Shown here: piece after piece, positions 36,604 to 46,275 of the stretch
How positions within the stretch are numbered: the stretch's first letter is position 1
Layout of the letters: each line of letters begins with the position of its first letter
Assembly: GCF_023094245.1 (NCBI RefSeq)
Contig: NZ_JALMEW010000012.1
Coordinates: 1-49,397 of the forward strand
Source: Halomonas getboli
GTDB taxonomy: Bacteria; Pseudomonadota; Gammaproteobacteria; Pseudomonadales; Halomonadaceae
Reading direction: 5' to 3'
DNA: 49,397 nt
The notes under the pieces: generated by a model
What the model was told of the DNA's origin: nothing
The model's database searches: none
Seen by the model: the letters and a program-made list of their open reading frames with translations, nothing else
Program-made: the position numbers and the translations under genes

Positions 36604-37629
36604 ATGCTGGCAACGAGACGAATGAGGGCGCCCTGGCAGGCACCGCACCTGGGCGGTCTGGCCGTCGGGCTGGGCTTCGTGATCTGCTGGAGCAGCGGCT
36701 TCGTCGGCAGCCGCCTGGCCATCGCCGTCGAGTCGCCGGTGCTGTCGCTCTACGCCTGGCGCTTCGCCCTGGCCACCCTGCTGGCCGCGCTATGGGCGCT
36801 GGCCACGTACCGAGGGCGCATCGCTCTGGCGCCCGCGGCGCTGGGCCACGAGGCCCTGGTCGGCAGCCTCACGGTTGGCGGCTATCTGCTGGCCATGCTG
36901 CTGGCGGTGGAAAGCGGCGTCGGCGCCGGCGTGGCGGCCCTGATCGGCGCCCTGCAGCCGCTGGCCGCCACGCTGCTGGCCGGCCGCCTGCTGGGCGAGC
37001 GCCCGCAGGCGGCCCAGTGGCTGGGCCTGGTCGGCGCGACCCTGGGCGCGGGGCTGAGCGTGATGGATGATCTCGACGGCATGGGCGGGGCACCGCTCTG
37101 GGCCTACGGGCTTCCGCTGCTGGCAGTGGCCGCGGTGAGCCTCGGCAGCGTGATGAGCGCCGGCCGGCCGGCGACCCTGCCCATGGCGACGCGACTGACC
37201 GCGCAGCTGGCGGCGGCCACGCTGGTCTTCGCCTTCGCTGCCCTGCTGAGGGGCGAGGGGCTGTCTCCGCCGCCGGTGGATCGCGATACCCTCGCCGCCC
37301 TGGCCTGGCTGATCGCGCTGGCGACCTTCGGCGGCTACGGTTTCTTCAACGCCAGCCTGCAGCGCTTCGGCGTCAGCCGGAGCGCGGCGCTGGTGGCCCT
37401 GACGCCGGCCGCGACGCTGGCCGCCACGGCGCTGATGTTCGGCGAGCGCCCGGGCATGCTGGGCGCCGCCGGCATGGCCCTGGGGCTCGTGGGGGCCGGC
37501 GCCGCGCTGCTCGGCGGACGACCGCGCGGACGCGGCGCCGGCGGCCATGTCGCCACGGCTCGCCCGATCGCGGAGCGGGAGGCCCGCCGCAGGGTGAGGC
37601 CGAGTGCCTCGGCGACCCGCCGAGGCTGA
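36604..37629 (+). CDS. EamA/DMT family exporter
   Basis: This 341-residue membrane protein has ten predicted helices in two EamA repeats. It has FVICWSSGFVGSRLAI near the start, GVGAGVAALIGALQPLAATLLAGRLLGERP in the first repeat, and FNASLQRFGVSRSAALVALTPAATLAATALMFGERP in the second; the E-R-P after helix 4/9 is typical. Members export amino acids or other metabolites. The last ~45 residues are Arg/Gly/Ala-rich and lie beyond the final helix, possibly cytoplasmic. It is probably controlled by the divergent LysR gene. Confidence 0.9.
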   Translation: MLATRRMRAPWQAPHLGGLAVGLGFVICWSSGFVGSRLAIAVESPVLSLYAWRFALATLLAALWALATYRGRIALAPAALGHEALVGSLTVGGYLLAMLLAVESGVGAGVAALIGALQPLAATLLAGRLLGERPQAAQWLGLVGATLGAGLSVMDDLDGMGGAPLWAYGLPLLAVAAVSLGSVMSAGRPATLPMATRLTAQLAAATLVFAFAALLRGEGLSPPPVDRDTLAALAWLIALATFGGYGFFNASLQRFGVSRSAALVALTPAATLAATALMFGERPGMLGAAGMALGLVGAGAALLGGRPRGRGAGGHVATARPIAEREARRRVRPSASATRRG

Positions 37630-37646
37630 ATCGGCCGCAGGAAGGC

Positions 37647-38393
37647 TCAGTCGACGCGGCGGAAGATCAGATCCCAGACGCCGTGGCCGAGCTTCTCGCC
37701 GCGCTGCTCGAACTTGGTCAGCGGGCGGAACTCGGGGCGCGGCACGTAGGGCGCCGTCTCGTCGGTGGCGGTGTTCTCGTAGCCCGGGGCCTCGGCCATC
37801 ACCTCGGCCATCCACTCGGCGTAGGCCTCCCAGTCGGTGGCCATATGCAGGGTGCCGCCGGGCTTGAGGCGCGTGCGCACCAGCTCGACGAAGGCCGGCT
37901 GGACGATGCGCCGCTTGTGATGCTTCTTCTTCGTCCATGGATCGGGGAAGAACAGCTGCAGGGTGTCGAGGCTGCCCTCGGGCAGGCACCGCTCGAGCAC
38001 CAGCAGGGCATCCTCGCGATAGACCCGGAGGTTGGTGAGACCGCGCTTGTCGGCCTCGTCGAGCAGCTTGCCGACGCCGGGCGCGTGCACCTCGATGCCG
38101 ATGAAGTCGGTGTCGGGGTGGGTCTCGGCCTGCTCGATCAGCGAGCCGCCCATGCCGAAGCCGATCTCCAGCACCACCGGGGCGCGACGCCCGAACAGCG
38201 TCTCGAGGTCCTGGCGGCCGTCCTCGAGGGTCAGCCCCAGACGCGGCCACACCTCCTCGAGGCCGCGGGTCTGGGCGGCGGTCATGCGCCCGGCACGCAG
38301 CACGTAGCTCTTGATCCCGCGGCGGTGCAGCGGGGCGTCGGCGCTCTCGGGGCCGGTGGTCGAGGGCGTGTCGGGGCGTTGTTCGTCGTTCAT
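37647..38393 (-). CDS. trmB: tRNA (guanine-N7-)-methyltransferase
   Basis: This 248-residue SAM-dependent enzyme makes m7G46 in tRNA. The SAM-binding [12 protein letters not shown] is at about 75-86, [24 protein letters not shown] carries the PDPWxKxxHxKRR signature with catalytic Asp, and the C-terminus [22 protein letters not shown] is canonical. The first ~35 residues are variable. It lies 38 nt after thiG on the same strand, so it is probably the last gene of a thiS-thiG-trmB operon, an order also found in pseudomonads. Confidence 0.96.
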   Translation of the reverse strand: MNDEQRPDTPSTTGPESADAPLHRRGIKSYVLRAGRMTAAQTRGLEEVWPRLGLTLEDGRQDLETLFGRRAPVVLEIGFGMGGSLIEQAETHPDTDFIGIEVHAPGVGKLLDEADKRGLTNLRVYREDALLVLERCLPEGSLDTLQLFFPDPWTKKKHHKRRIVQPAFVELVRTRLKPGGTLHMATDWEAYAEWMAEVMAEAPGYENTATDETAPYVPRPEFRPLTKFEQRGEKLGHGVWDLIFRRVD

Positions 38394-38431
38394 GCGCGGC
38401 GTCGAAACTCGTGAAGGTCGAAAGGACAGGA

Positions 38432-39229
<798 letters not shown>

Positions 39230-39254
39230 GCGTATATTTCTCCTATGGCTCAGG

Positions 39255-39413
39255 GGAAAGCGCTGATTTGTCTTGCGAGCGAAGATAGGTTGGGCGACGC
39301 CGGAACGGAAATACCGGAGTTTACACGCCAGTAAATGAGGATATTGGCCCGGCTCGCGCTCGAATACCGCCGGCGGCCAAGATATCGAGCCCAGCGATAA
39401 ATCAGTGTTTTCC
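39255..39413. repeat. Palindromic intergenic repeat A, copy 3 (inside the thi operon)
   Basis: The ends GGAAAGCGCTGATTTGTC and GATAAATCAGTGTTTTCC pair at 15 of 18 positions. Between them are GCGAGCGAAG, then the shared centre GGAGTTTAC (39316) and GTAAATGAGGA (39331), and a long GC-rich palindromic segment. It fills the gap between thiS and thiG. It is longer than the other two copies. Confidence 0.8.
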
Positions 39414-39414
39414 T

Positions 39415-39615
39415 TCAGCCGCCACCGATGGCATGGACAATTTCCACCCGGTCGCCGTCGGCCAGGCGCGTCTCGTCGTGGACGCTTCGGGGGACGATCT
39501 CCTCGTTGACCTCCACGGCGATGCGCCGTCCGGCCAGGCCGAGGGTCTCGACCAGCTGGGCCACGGAGGCCTCGGCCTCCAGGGTGCGGGCCTCACCGTT
39601 GAGCTGGATCTGCAT
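39415..39615 (-). CDS. thiS: Sulfur carrier protein ThiS
   Basis: This 66-residue ubiquitin-like protein carries sulfur as a C-terminal thiocarboxylate to ThiG. The opening [22 protein letters not shown], the [19 protein letters not shown] middle and the [12 protein letters not shown] end with the obligatory Gly-Gly are all typical. It starts at an ATG with GGAGG 3-4 nt upstream, rather than the longer open frame through it. A TACAAT at 39649-39654 is the nearest -10-like sequence. I searched the leader for the TPP riboswitch core and found none. Confidence 0.94.
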   Translation of the reverse strand: MQIQLNGEARTLEAEASVAQLVETLGLAGRRIAVEVNEEIVPRSVHDETRLADGDRVEIVHAIGGG

Positions 39616-39689
39616 GGCATCCTCCGGGGCTGCGATTTCGCGGGCCCATATTGTAGCGCCTCGGGGCGCCCCCGGGTACGGTATGGCGC

Positions 39690-39796
39690 GGGCTTGTCTG
39701 GTGACAGGCCGCTGCGGGGCGCTGTGGACCCATCCCTGGGCGCTACCTTTTGCCATCCCTGGCAAAAACCCCGCTCTGGCCTGTCCCCAGCGCCCC
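39690..39796 (-). repeat. Structured intergenic repeat B, copy 2
   Basis: This 107-bp inverted copy of the element at 23,550 keeps the closing stem (GGGGACAGG with CCTGTC), the CGGGG/CCCCG stem and both inner hairpins. Both hairpin loops read GGGA here where copy 1 has TGGA, so the two loops change together. It lies between divergent thiS and the DUF423 gene, in the orientation of thiS. Confidence 0.85.
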
Positions 39797-39837
39797 TGCT
39801 CAGACGTCACGGGAACCCCCAACGGGAGAAAGACAGA

Positions 39838-40230
39838 ATGCAGGATCGTGGCTGGTGGATGGCAGTGGCGCTGTGCGGCGCGCTGACGGTGATGGCCGGG
39901 GCCTTCGGCGCCCATGCCCTGAACGGCACGCTGACGCCGAGGCTGATGACGGTCTTCGAGACCGGGGTGCGCTACCAGGCCTGGCACACCCTGGCGATGC
40001 TCGGCGTGCTGGCCTGGCGCGCGGCGCGGCCGCTGGCCGGCCAGCGCTGGATCCTCGGCCTGTGGCTGGCCGGCATGGCGCTGTTCTCGGGCTCGCTCTA
40101 CGCCCTGGCGATCAGCGGCGTGAAGGGGCTCGGCGCCATCACGCCGATCGGCGGCGGGCTGCTGATTCTCGGCTGGCTGGCGCTGGCCGTGGCGGCCTGG
40201 CGCAGTCAGTCGGCATCGGGCAAGGCATAG
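39838..40230 (+). CDS. DUF423 family membrane protein
   Basis: This 130-residue protein has four hydrophobic helices and the family opening ALCGALTVMAGAFGAHAL, with FETGVRYQAWHTLAMLGV and LFSGSLYALAISGVKGLGAITPIGGGLLILGWL after it. DUF423 (E. coli YgdD type) is an inner-membrane family without known function. A GGGAGAA site lies before the ATG at 39838. Its last 25 nt overlap the 3' end of the convergent thioesterase-like gene. Confidence 0.9.
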   Translation: MQDRGWWMAVALCGALTVMAGAFGAHALNGTLTPRLMTVFETGVRYQAWHTLAMLGVLAWRAARPLAGQRWILGLWLAGMALFSGSLYALAISGVKGLGAITPIGGGLLILGWLALAVAAWRSQSASGKA

Positions 40231-40619
40231 GTCGCGGTGACCAGCGCCACCGGCGCCTCCTCGCCGTCGGAGAACAGCTGCACCTCGCCCACCGCCAGCC
40301 GCCGCCCCAGCTTGAGCAGCCGGGCATTGGCGATCAGGTCGCGATCGCCCCGCGGGCGGCGCAGGAAGCGGCAGTGCAGGTCGCTGGTGACCGCCATCGG
40401 CTCGGGGCCGATCTGGGCCAGGATCGCCACGTAGAGGCAGACGTCGGCCAGCCCCATCAGGGTCGGGCCGGAGACGCTGGCGCCGGGGCGCAGATGCTCG
40501 TCCTCGATGGCCAGGCTCATGGTGGCGCGGCCCTCGCCGACGCCCTCGATGGTGCCGGCACGCTGGGGAAACACCTCGTCGAGGAATTCCTCGATGGCGG
40601 CGGCGGTCATCACGGTCAT
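40206..40619 (-). CDS. Hotdog-fold thioesterase (PaaI-like)
   Basis: This 137-residue single hotdog domain contains HLRPGASVSGPTLMGLADVCLYVAILAQIG, the family position for the G-x-x-x-x-x-x-D active-site segment. VTSDLHCRFLRRPRGDRDLIANARLLKLGRRLAVGEVQLFSDGE is the usual strand array. The likely activity is hydrolysis of an acyl-CoA, substrate unknown. The ATG may be at 40619 or three codons later at 40610. It overlaps the convergent DUF423 gene by 25 nt at the 3' ends. Confidence 0.85.
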   Translation of the reverse strand: MTVMTAAAIEEFLDEVFPQRAGTIEGVGEGRATMSLAIEDEHLRPGASVSGPTLMGLADVCLYVAILAQIGPEPMAVTSDLHCRFLRRPRGDRDLIANARLLKLGRRLAVGEVQLFSDGEEAPVALVTATYALPDAD

Positions 40620-40731
40620 GGGCGCGCTCCCTGCGGCTGAACGATGGCCACAAGATAGCCCAGCCCGCGCGCGGCGCACACCCGGGGCATCTCCCTTTTC
40701 CCTTCTTTTATTTTTCTCGCCCCGAACGCAA

Positions 40732-40754
40732 GCCGCCCCCATGAAGGGGGCGGC
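40732..40754 (-). terminator. Terminator of glcB
   Basis: On the minus strand GCCGCCCCC and GGGGGCGGC pair around TTCAT, 25 nt after the glcB stop, followed by TTGCGTT. Confidence 0.7.
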
Positions 40755-40778
40755 AGGCGGCACGTTGGCGAGCGACGA

Positions 40779-42953
40779 TCAGCCGGCCTTGTGGACGGCG
40801 CGCCAGTGGTGCAGCAGCGGCTCGGTATAGCCGGAGGGCTGCTCGATGCCCTTGAAGATCAGGTCCGAGGCGGCCTGGAAGGCATGGGAGCCGGCGAAGT
40901 CGGCGCTCATCGGCGTGTAGGCCGGATCACCGGCGTTCTGCTCGTCGACCACCTTGGCCATGCGCTCCAGAGTGGCGCGCACGCGGGCCTCGTCGACCAC
41001 GCCGTGATACAGCCAGTTGGCCACGTGCTGGCTGGAGATGCGCAGGGTGGCGCGATCTTCCATCAGGCCCACGTCGTGGATGTCCGGCACCTTGGAGCAG
41101 CCGACGCCCTGTTCGACCCAGCGCACCACGTAGCCGAGAATGCCCTGGCAGTTGTTGTCCAGCTCCTGCTGCAGCTCGTCCTCGGACCAGTCGGTGTTCT
41201 CGGCCACCGGCACGGTCAGCAGCTCGTCCAGCAGGTCCGGTTCGCCCTGGGCCTCCAGCTCGCGCTGCACCTCGGCCACGCTGACCTGGTGATAGTGCAG
41301 GGCGTGCAGGGTGGCGGCGGTCGGCGACGGCACCCAGGCGGTGTTGGCGCCGGCCTTGGGATGGCCGATCTTCTGCTCGAGCATGGCCGCCATCAGGTCC
41401 GGCATGGCCCACATGCCCTTGCCGATCTGGGCGTGGCCGCGCAGCCCGCAGGCCAGGCCGACCTGGACGTTGTTGCGCTCGTAGGCGCCGATCCAGGCGG
41501 CGCTCTTCATGTCGCCCTTGCGCACCATGGGGCCGGCCTGCATGGCGGTGTGCATCTCGTCGCCGGTGCGGTCGAGGAAGCCGGTGTTGATGAACACCAC
41601 CCGCGAGGTCGCCTCAGCGATGCAGGCCTTGAGGTTGACCGAGGTGCGGCGCTCCTCGTCCATGATGCCCATCTTGAGGGTGTCGCGCTCGAGGCCCAGC
41701 AGGTCCTCGACACGGCCGAACAGCTCGTTGGTGAAGGCCACTTCCTTCGGGCCGTGCATCTTCGGCTTGACGATGTAGACCGAGCCCTCGCGGGAGTTGC
41801 GGGCCTCGCCCTCGCCCTTCTGCAGGTCGCGGATGGACAGCAGGCTGGTCATGACCGCGTCGAGGATGCCTTCCGGCAGCTCGTTGCCGTCGGCGTCGAG
41901 CACCGCCGGGGTGGTCATCAGGTGGCCGACGTTGCGCACGAACAGCAGCGAGCGGCCGGGCAGGATCACCTCGCCGCCGTCCGGCGCGGTCCAGGTGCGG
42001 TCCGCCGCCAGCTTGCGGGTGAAGCGCTTGCCGCCCTTCTCGATCGGCTCCTCGAGGTCGCCGGCCATCAGGCCCAGCCAGTTGGCGTAGACGCCGACCT
42101 TGTCCTCGGCGTCCACCGCCGCGACCGAGTCCTCGCAGTCCATGATCGAGGTCAGCGCGGCCTCGACGACCACGTCCTTGACGCCTGCCGCATCGGTCTT
42201 GCCGATCGGGTGGGTGGCGTCGATCTGGATCTCCAGGTGCAGGCCGTTGTTGGCCAGCAGCACCGAGGTCGGCGCGTCGGCCTCGCCCAGGTAGCCGACC
42301 AGCTTGCCCGGCTCCTTGAGGCCGGTCTCGCGGCCGCCTTCCAGGCTCACCACCAGGTGGCCATCGCGCAGCGCGTATTTCACGGCCTCGGCGTGAGAGC
42401 CGGTGGCCAGCGGCGCGGCGCGATCGAGCACGCCGCGAGCGTAGGCGATGACCTTCTCGGCGCGCTTCGGGTTGAAGCTGTCGCTGCGCTCGGCGCCGTC
42501 TTCATCGGCGATGGCATCGGTGCCGTAGAGTGCGTCGTAGAGGCTGCCCCAGCGGGCGTTGGCGGCGTTGAGCGCGTAGCGGGCGTTGTTCACCGGCACC
42601 ACCAGCTGCGGGCCGGCCTGGACGGCGATCTCGCGGTCGACGTTGGTGGTGGTGACCTTGACCTCGGCGGGCGCCGGCTGCAGGTAGCCGATGCGCTCGA
42701 GGAAGGCGCGGTAGGCGGCCATGTCGCGCACCGGACCGCGGTTCTCGCGGTGCCAGGCGTCGAGCTCGGCCTGCATGGCGTCGCGCTCGGCGAGCAGTTC
42801 GCGGTTCTTCGGTGTCAGATCATGGAACAGGGCGTCGACGCCGGCCCAGAAGGCCTCGGGATCGACGCCGGAGCCCGGCAGGGCCCGCTCGTTGATGAAG
42901 CGGTCCAGTTCGGCGGCCACCTGAAGGCGATGGCGAGTGATGCGTTGGGTCAT
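40779..42953 (-). CDS. glcB: Malate synthase G
   Basis: This 724-residue enzyme (E. coli GlcB 723) condenses glyoxylate with acetyl-CoA to malate, for growth on acetate, fatty acids or glycolate. It contains the long malate synthase G insertions. [61 protein letters not shown] (with the active-site region), [17 protein letters not shown] and [14 protein letters not shown] are recognisable. The ATG at 42953 follows a GGAGAA site; an open frame runs further upstream but crosses the promoter. An IclR-like box sits in the promoter. Confidence 0.97.
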   Translation of the reverse strand: MTQRITRHRLQVAAELDRFINERALPGSGVDPEAFWAGVDALFHDLTPKNRELLAERDAMQAELDAWHRENRGPVRDMAAYRAFLERIGYLQPAPAEVKVTTTNVDREIAVQAGPQLVVPVNNARYALNAANARWGSLYDALYGTDAIADEDGAERSDSFNPKRAEKVIAYARGVLDRAAPLATGSHAEAVKYALRDGHLVVSLEGGRETGLKEPGKLVGYLGEADAPTSVLLANNGLHLEIQIDATHPIGKTDAAGVKDVVVEAALTSIMDCEDSVAAVDAEDKVGVYANWLGLMAGDLEEPIEKGGKRFTRKLAADRTWTAPDGGEVILPGRSLLFVRNVGHLMTTPAVLDADGNELPEGILDAVMTSLLSIRDLQKGEGEARNSREGSVYIVKPKMHGPKEVAFTNELFGRVEDLLGLERDTLKMGIMDEERRTSVNLKACIAEATSRVVFINTGFLDRTGDEMHTAMQAGPMVRKGDMKSAAWIGAYERNNVQVGLACGLRGHAQIGKGMWAMPDLMAAMLEQKIGHPKAGANTAWVPSPTAATLHALHYHQVSVAEVQRELEAQGEPDLLDELLTVPVAENTDWSEDELQQELDNNCQGILGYVVRWVEQGVGCSKVPDIHDVGLMEDRATLRISSQHVANWLYHGVVDEARVRATLERMAKVVDEQNAGDPAYTPMSADFAGSHAFQAASDLIFKGIEQPSGYTEPLLHHWRAVHKAG

Positions 42954-43040
42954 GGGTCGTTCTCCTATGCGGGGCGTTTCGGCGCTCCCCAAGCGCCGAG
43001 TGGCCGGACAGGCAATGGTGACTGCGTGCCAACAGTATTG

Positions 43041-43055
43041 TGGAAAATACTTCCA
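43041..43055. promoter_or_regulatory. IclR-like operator in the glcB promoter
   Basis: TGGAAAATACTTCCA matches the E. coli IclR consensus TGGAAATNATTTCCA at 12 of 14 defined positions. On the minus strand a TTTACA -35 lies two bases upstream of it, and a weak AATACT lies after it, so the box sits between the promoter elements, a repressor position. IclR controls the glyoxylate bypass in enterics. Confidence 0.65.
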
Positions 43056-43183
43056 CATGTAAACCCGAAGCCTGCGAACCACCCCGCAGACTCGACCAAT
43101 AGACGAGACGTCGGCGTTGGAAGCGCAGCGCTGGTGACGATCCCGGCAGGGCGCTAGCATGAGCAGCCACGACGGAGGACCCG

Positions 43184-44167
43184 ATGAGCGATTTCACCCC
43201 CCTGCAGGCCCTGGGCCCCATTGCCCCGGCCGATCCCGACGGCAGTCCGCTCCAGGGCTACCTGGGGCATTACGGCCTGGCGCCGCTGCTCGCCGAGCGG
43301 GTAGGCCTGCACGTGGGGTACGTGGACGCCCACGGCTTCCGCCTGTGGACCCAGGTGTGGCGCCCGCCGTCGCCGCGCGGCACGGTGTTCGTGGTGCACG
43401 GCTACTACGATCACCTCGGTCTCTACCGCCACCTGCTCGAGTGCCTGCTCGAACGCGGCTGGCAGGTGGTGCTGTGGGACCTGCCGGGGCACGGGCTGTC
43501 CAGCGGCCCCCGCGCTACCATCGCCGACTTCGATGACTATGGCAGCTGTCTGGACAACCTGCAGACCCAATTGACCGCCCGCGACCTGGCGCCTCGCCCC
43601 TGGGTCGGCATCGGCCAGAGCACCGGCGCGGCGATCCTCGCCACCGACGCCCTGCGCCGGGGCCACGACGGCCACTGGAGCGGGCTGGTGCTGCTGGCCC
43701 CGCTGGTCCGCCCCTGGGGCTGGAATCAGTCGAGCTGGCTGCACCGGCTGCTGGGGCCCTTCGTGCGCTCGGTGCCACGCCGCTTCCGCGAGAACTCCAC
43801 CGACAGCGACTTCGCCACCTTCCTGCGCGAGAGCGATCCGCTGCAGCCGGACCGCCTGGCCATGGAATGGGTGGACGCCATGCGCCGCTGGATGCCGCGA
43901 CTGCTGGCCATGCCGGCCAGCCCGCTGCCGGCCCTGATCCTGCAGGGCGAGCAGGACCTGACGGTGGACTGGGAGTGGAACCTGGAGGTGCTGACGCGCA
44001 AGTTTCCGCGAGCCGAGGTGCATCGCCACCCCGAGGCGCGCCACCATCTGGTCAACGAGGCCGAGCCGATCCGCCGGGCGCTGTTCGAGGAACTCACGCG
44101 CTTCATTGCCGGTCTCGAGACGACCGATGCCGCCGCGCCTGCCCACCGAGACGCCCCCCACCGATGA
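43184..44167 (+). CDS. Alpha/beta hydrolase, lysophospholipase-like
   Basis: This 327-residue serine hydrolase has the monoglyceride lipase/PldB type layout. The oxyanion-hole loop is [17 protein letters not shown] (about 67-83). [14 protein letters not shown] follows, then the nucleophile elbow GIGQSTGAA (Ser about 148). The acid is probably in [13 protein letters not shown], and the His is in EARHHLVNE (about 287-295). No signal peptide is seen, so a cytoplasmic or membrane-associated role is likely. A lipoprotein gene overlaps its stop by 4 nt. The substrate is unknown. Confidence 0.87.
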   Translation: MSDFTPLQALGPIAPADPDGSPLQGYLGHYGLAPLLAERVGLHVGYVDAHGFRLWTQVWRPPSPRGTVFVVHGYYDHLGLYRHLLECLLERGWQVVLWDLPGHGLSSGPRATIADFDDYGSCLDNLQTQLTARDLAPRPWVGIGQSTGAAILATDALRRGHDGHWSGLVLLAPLVRPWGWNQSSWLHRLLGPFVRSVPRRFRENSTDSDFATFLRESDPLQPDRLAMEWVDAMRRWMPRLLAMPASPLPALILQGEQDLTVDWEWNLEVLTRKFPRAEVHRHPEARHHLVNEAEPIRRALFEELTRFIAGLETTDAAAPAHRDAPHR

Positions 44168-44673
44168 GCCTTCGCCCCACCGCCTTCCTGCCGACCCTGC
44201 TGCCCCTCATGCTGACGGTACTGCTGCTCGGCGGCTGCGCCACCGGCGTCCCGGCGCATCCCCAGACGATGCGCCAGGCCCTCCACGGCCTCGGCGAGCG
44301 CGCCGCGGACCAGGTGATCGCGGCACCGCCGCTGCCGCATCCGGCCACCGACCAGGTACTGCTGCTGGCCGCGCCGCAGATCGACGCCGCCCTCGGCGTC
44401 GACGACGATCGCCTGCTCGAGAGCCTGAGCCGCGCCCTGCTGGGCCATGACCGGGGGCCCCAGGTGCTGGACTGGCGGCCCGCGCTGTCACGGGGCGCCG
44501 AGGCCAACCAGTGGCGGCTGGACAGCCGACTGATCGCGGCCGGCCCGCGGCTCACGCTGTCCGACCGCACCCTGCTGCCCTATCGCCTGCAGCTCACCCT
44601 GCGCCGTCCGGGCAGCGACACGCCGCTGTGGCAGACGCAGCTGGACGGCGCGCTGGACGCCAGCGCGCTCTAG
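44164..44673 (+). CDS. Uncharacterised lipoprotein coupled to the hydrolase gene
   Basis: I do not recognise this 169-residue protein by family. It has a clear lipoprotein signal peptide (LLPLMLTVLLLGGC, lipobox LGGC with Cys about 25) and then an Ala/Leu-rich soluble domain. The order LLLAAPQIDAALGVDDDRLLESLSRALL, LDWRPALS, RLTLSDRTLLPYRLQLTLRRPG and WQTQLDGAL suggests an alpha/beta domain reminiscent of LpoB or LptE-like small envelope lipoproteins, which is only a fold guess. Start chosen at the ATG overlapping the hydrolase stop (ATGA). It converges on comM 13 nt away. Confidence 0.7.
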   Translation: MSLRPTAFLPTLLPLMLTVLLLGGCATGVPAHPQTMRQALHGLGERAADQVIAAPPLPHPATDQVLLLAAPQIDAALGVDDDRLLESLSRALLGHDRGPQVLDWRPALSRGAEANQWRLDSRLIAAGPRLTLSDRTLLPYRLQLTLRRPGSDTPLWQTQLDGALDASAL

Positions 44674-44686
44674 CGACCTCTCCCCT

Positions 44687-46192
44687 TCAGCGCCCCTGCA
44701 GCAGCCGATCGAGCTGGCGATAGCCGATCGCCTCGATCAGCTGTTCACGCCCGGGATGCGGCTCGCCGGCCAGGTCAGCGAGGGTCAATGCCACCCGCAG
44801 CACCCGGTGATAGGCCCGCGCCGACAGGTTCAGCCGCTCCAGCACGCCGGCCAGCCAGGCCCGGTTGGCCCCGCTCAGCGCGCAGGCAGCCTCCAGTTCA
44901 CGTCCGCCCAGATGGGCGTTGAGCGCGCCGCGCGCCCACTGTCGCTCGCGGGCCGCCAGCACCCGCTCGCGCACCGCCTGCGAGGGCTCGCCGCGCTCCC
45001 GGGCGGTCAGCTGCTCGGGCGGCAGCGCCGGCACTTCCACCTGCAGGTCGATGCGGTCGAGCAGCGGCCCGGAGAGCCGCGCCTGATAGCGCTGTATCTG
45101 GGCGGCGGTGCAGTGACAGGCGCGGCGGGGATCGCCGAGATGGCCGCAGGGGCAGGGGTTCATCGCCGCCACCAGCTGGAAGCGCGCCGGATAGCGCCGC
45201 TCGTGGCTGGCGCGGGCAATATGGATGTGCCCGGACTCCATGGGCTCGCGCATCACCTCGAGCACCTGGCGCGGGAATTCGGGCAGCTCGTCGAGGAACA
45301 GCACCCCCTGATGGGCCAGCGAGATCTCGCCGGGCCTGGGCCGCGAACCGCCACCGACCAGCGCTACCGCGCTGGCGGTGTGATGGGGAGAGCGAAAGGG
45401 GCGCTGCCCCCACTGTTCGCCGAGCGGCAGCCCGCACACCGAGCGCACCGCCGCCACCTCCAGCGCCTCGTCCTCGGTCAGCGGCGGCAGGATGCCCGGC
45501 AGGCGGCTGGCGAGCATGGTCTTGCCGGTGCCCGGCGGGCCGGCCAGCAGCAGGTTGTGGCCGCCGCTGGCAGCGACCTCCAGGGCGCGCCGCGCCTGAT
45601 GCTGACCACGCACCTCGGCGAGGTCCGCCCCCGCCGGCAGGGCCACGGCGGGGCGCGCGGCACGATGGGGCACGATCGGCGTCTGCCCCAGCAGATGCGC
45701 CACCACTTGCAGCAGATCGTCGGCGGGCAGCACCTCGAGACCGCCGGCCAGCGCCGCCTCGTCGGCGTTGGCCCGAGGCACGATCAGCCGCCGCCCGGCC
45801 CGGCGAGTGGCCAGGGCCAGCGGCAGCACGCCGACCACCGGGCGCAGCGCCCCATCCAGGGCGAGTTCGCCCGCGCATTCGGTCTCGGCCAGCGCCTCGG
45901 CGGGCACCTGCCCGGAGGCCACCAGCAGCCCCAGCGCGATGGGCAGGTCGAAGCGTCCGCCCTCCTTGGGCAGATCGGCGGGGGCCAGGTTGAGGGTGAT
46001 GCGGCGCAGGGGAAAATCGAAGCCGGCGTTGACCAGGGCACTGCGCACCCGCTCGCGGCTCTCGCGCACGGCCGTCTCAGGCAGCCCGACCAGGGTGATG
46101 CCGGGCAGGCCGTTGGCCAGATGCACTTCCACCAGCACCTCGGGGGCCTCGAGGCCGAGGCCGGCCCGGGTGCGAACGATCGACAGGGTCAT
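44687..46192 (-). CDS. comM: ComM/YifB family Mg-chelatase-like AAA+ ATPase
   Basis: This 501-residue protein has an N-terminal Lon-protease-like fold (about 1-170, with TLVGLPETAVRESRERVRSAL), a MoxR/Mg-chelatase AAA+ domain (Walker A GPPGTGKTML near 218, Walker B GVLFLDELPEF near 300, sensor AMNPCPCGHLGDP), and a C-terminal Mg-chelatase helical domain (RLNLSARAYHRVLRVALTLADL). ComM is a branch-migrating helicase that helps integrate DNA in natural transformation. It shares a strand with ubiK 83 nt upstream, an order common in pseudomonads. Confidence 0.95.
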   Translation of the reverse strand: MTLSIVRTRAGLGLEAPEVLVEVHLANGLPGITLVGLPETAVRESRERVRSALVNAGFDFPLRRITLNLAPADLPKEGGRFDLPIALGLLVASGQVPAEALAETECAGELALDGALRPVVGVLPLALATRRAGRRLIVPRANADEAALAGGLEVLPADDLLQVVAHLLGQTPIVPHRAARPAVALPAGADLAEVRGQHQARRALEVAASGGHNLLLAGPPGTGKTMLASRLPGILPPLTEDEALEVAAVRSVCGLPLGEQWGQRPFRSPHHTASAVALVGGGSRPRPGEISLAHQGVLFLDELPEFPRQVLEVMREPMESGHIHIARASHERRYPARFQLVAAMNPCPCGHLGDPRRACHCTAAQIQRYQARLSGPLLDRIDLQVEVPALPPEQLTARERGEPSQAVRERVLAARERQWARGALNAHLGGRELEAACALSGANRAWLAGVLERLNLSARAYHRVLRVALTLADLAGEPHPGREQLIEAIGYRQLDRLLQGR

Positions 46193-46275
46193 CGGCGGTC
46201 CCTCGCGCGGTTCCTTTCCTCAGGTAAGTCCTAAGGCTAGTTCAGCGCGGCGGGCACCGCCCGGCAGGAGCTCGA

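Noticed and set aside
39616..39837. TPP riboswitch upstream of thiS
   Set aside because: No CTGAGA or ACCTGATCTGG-like core on the minus strand. The gap is mainly repeat B.
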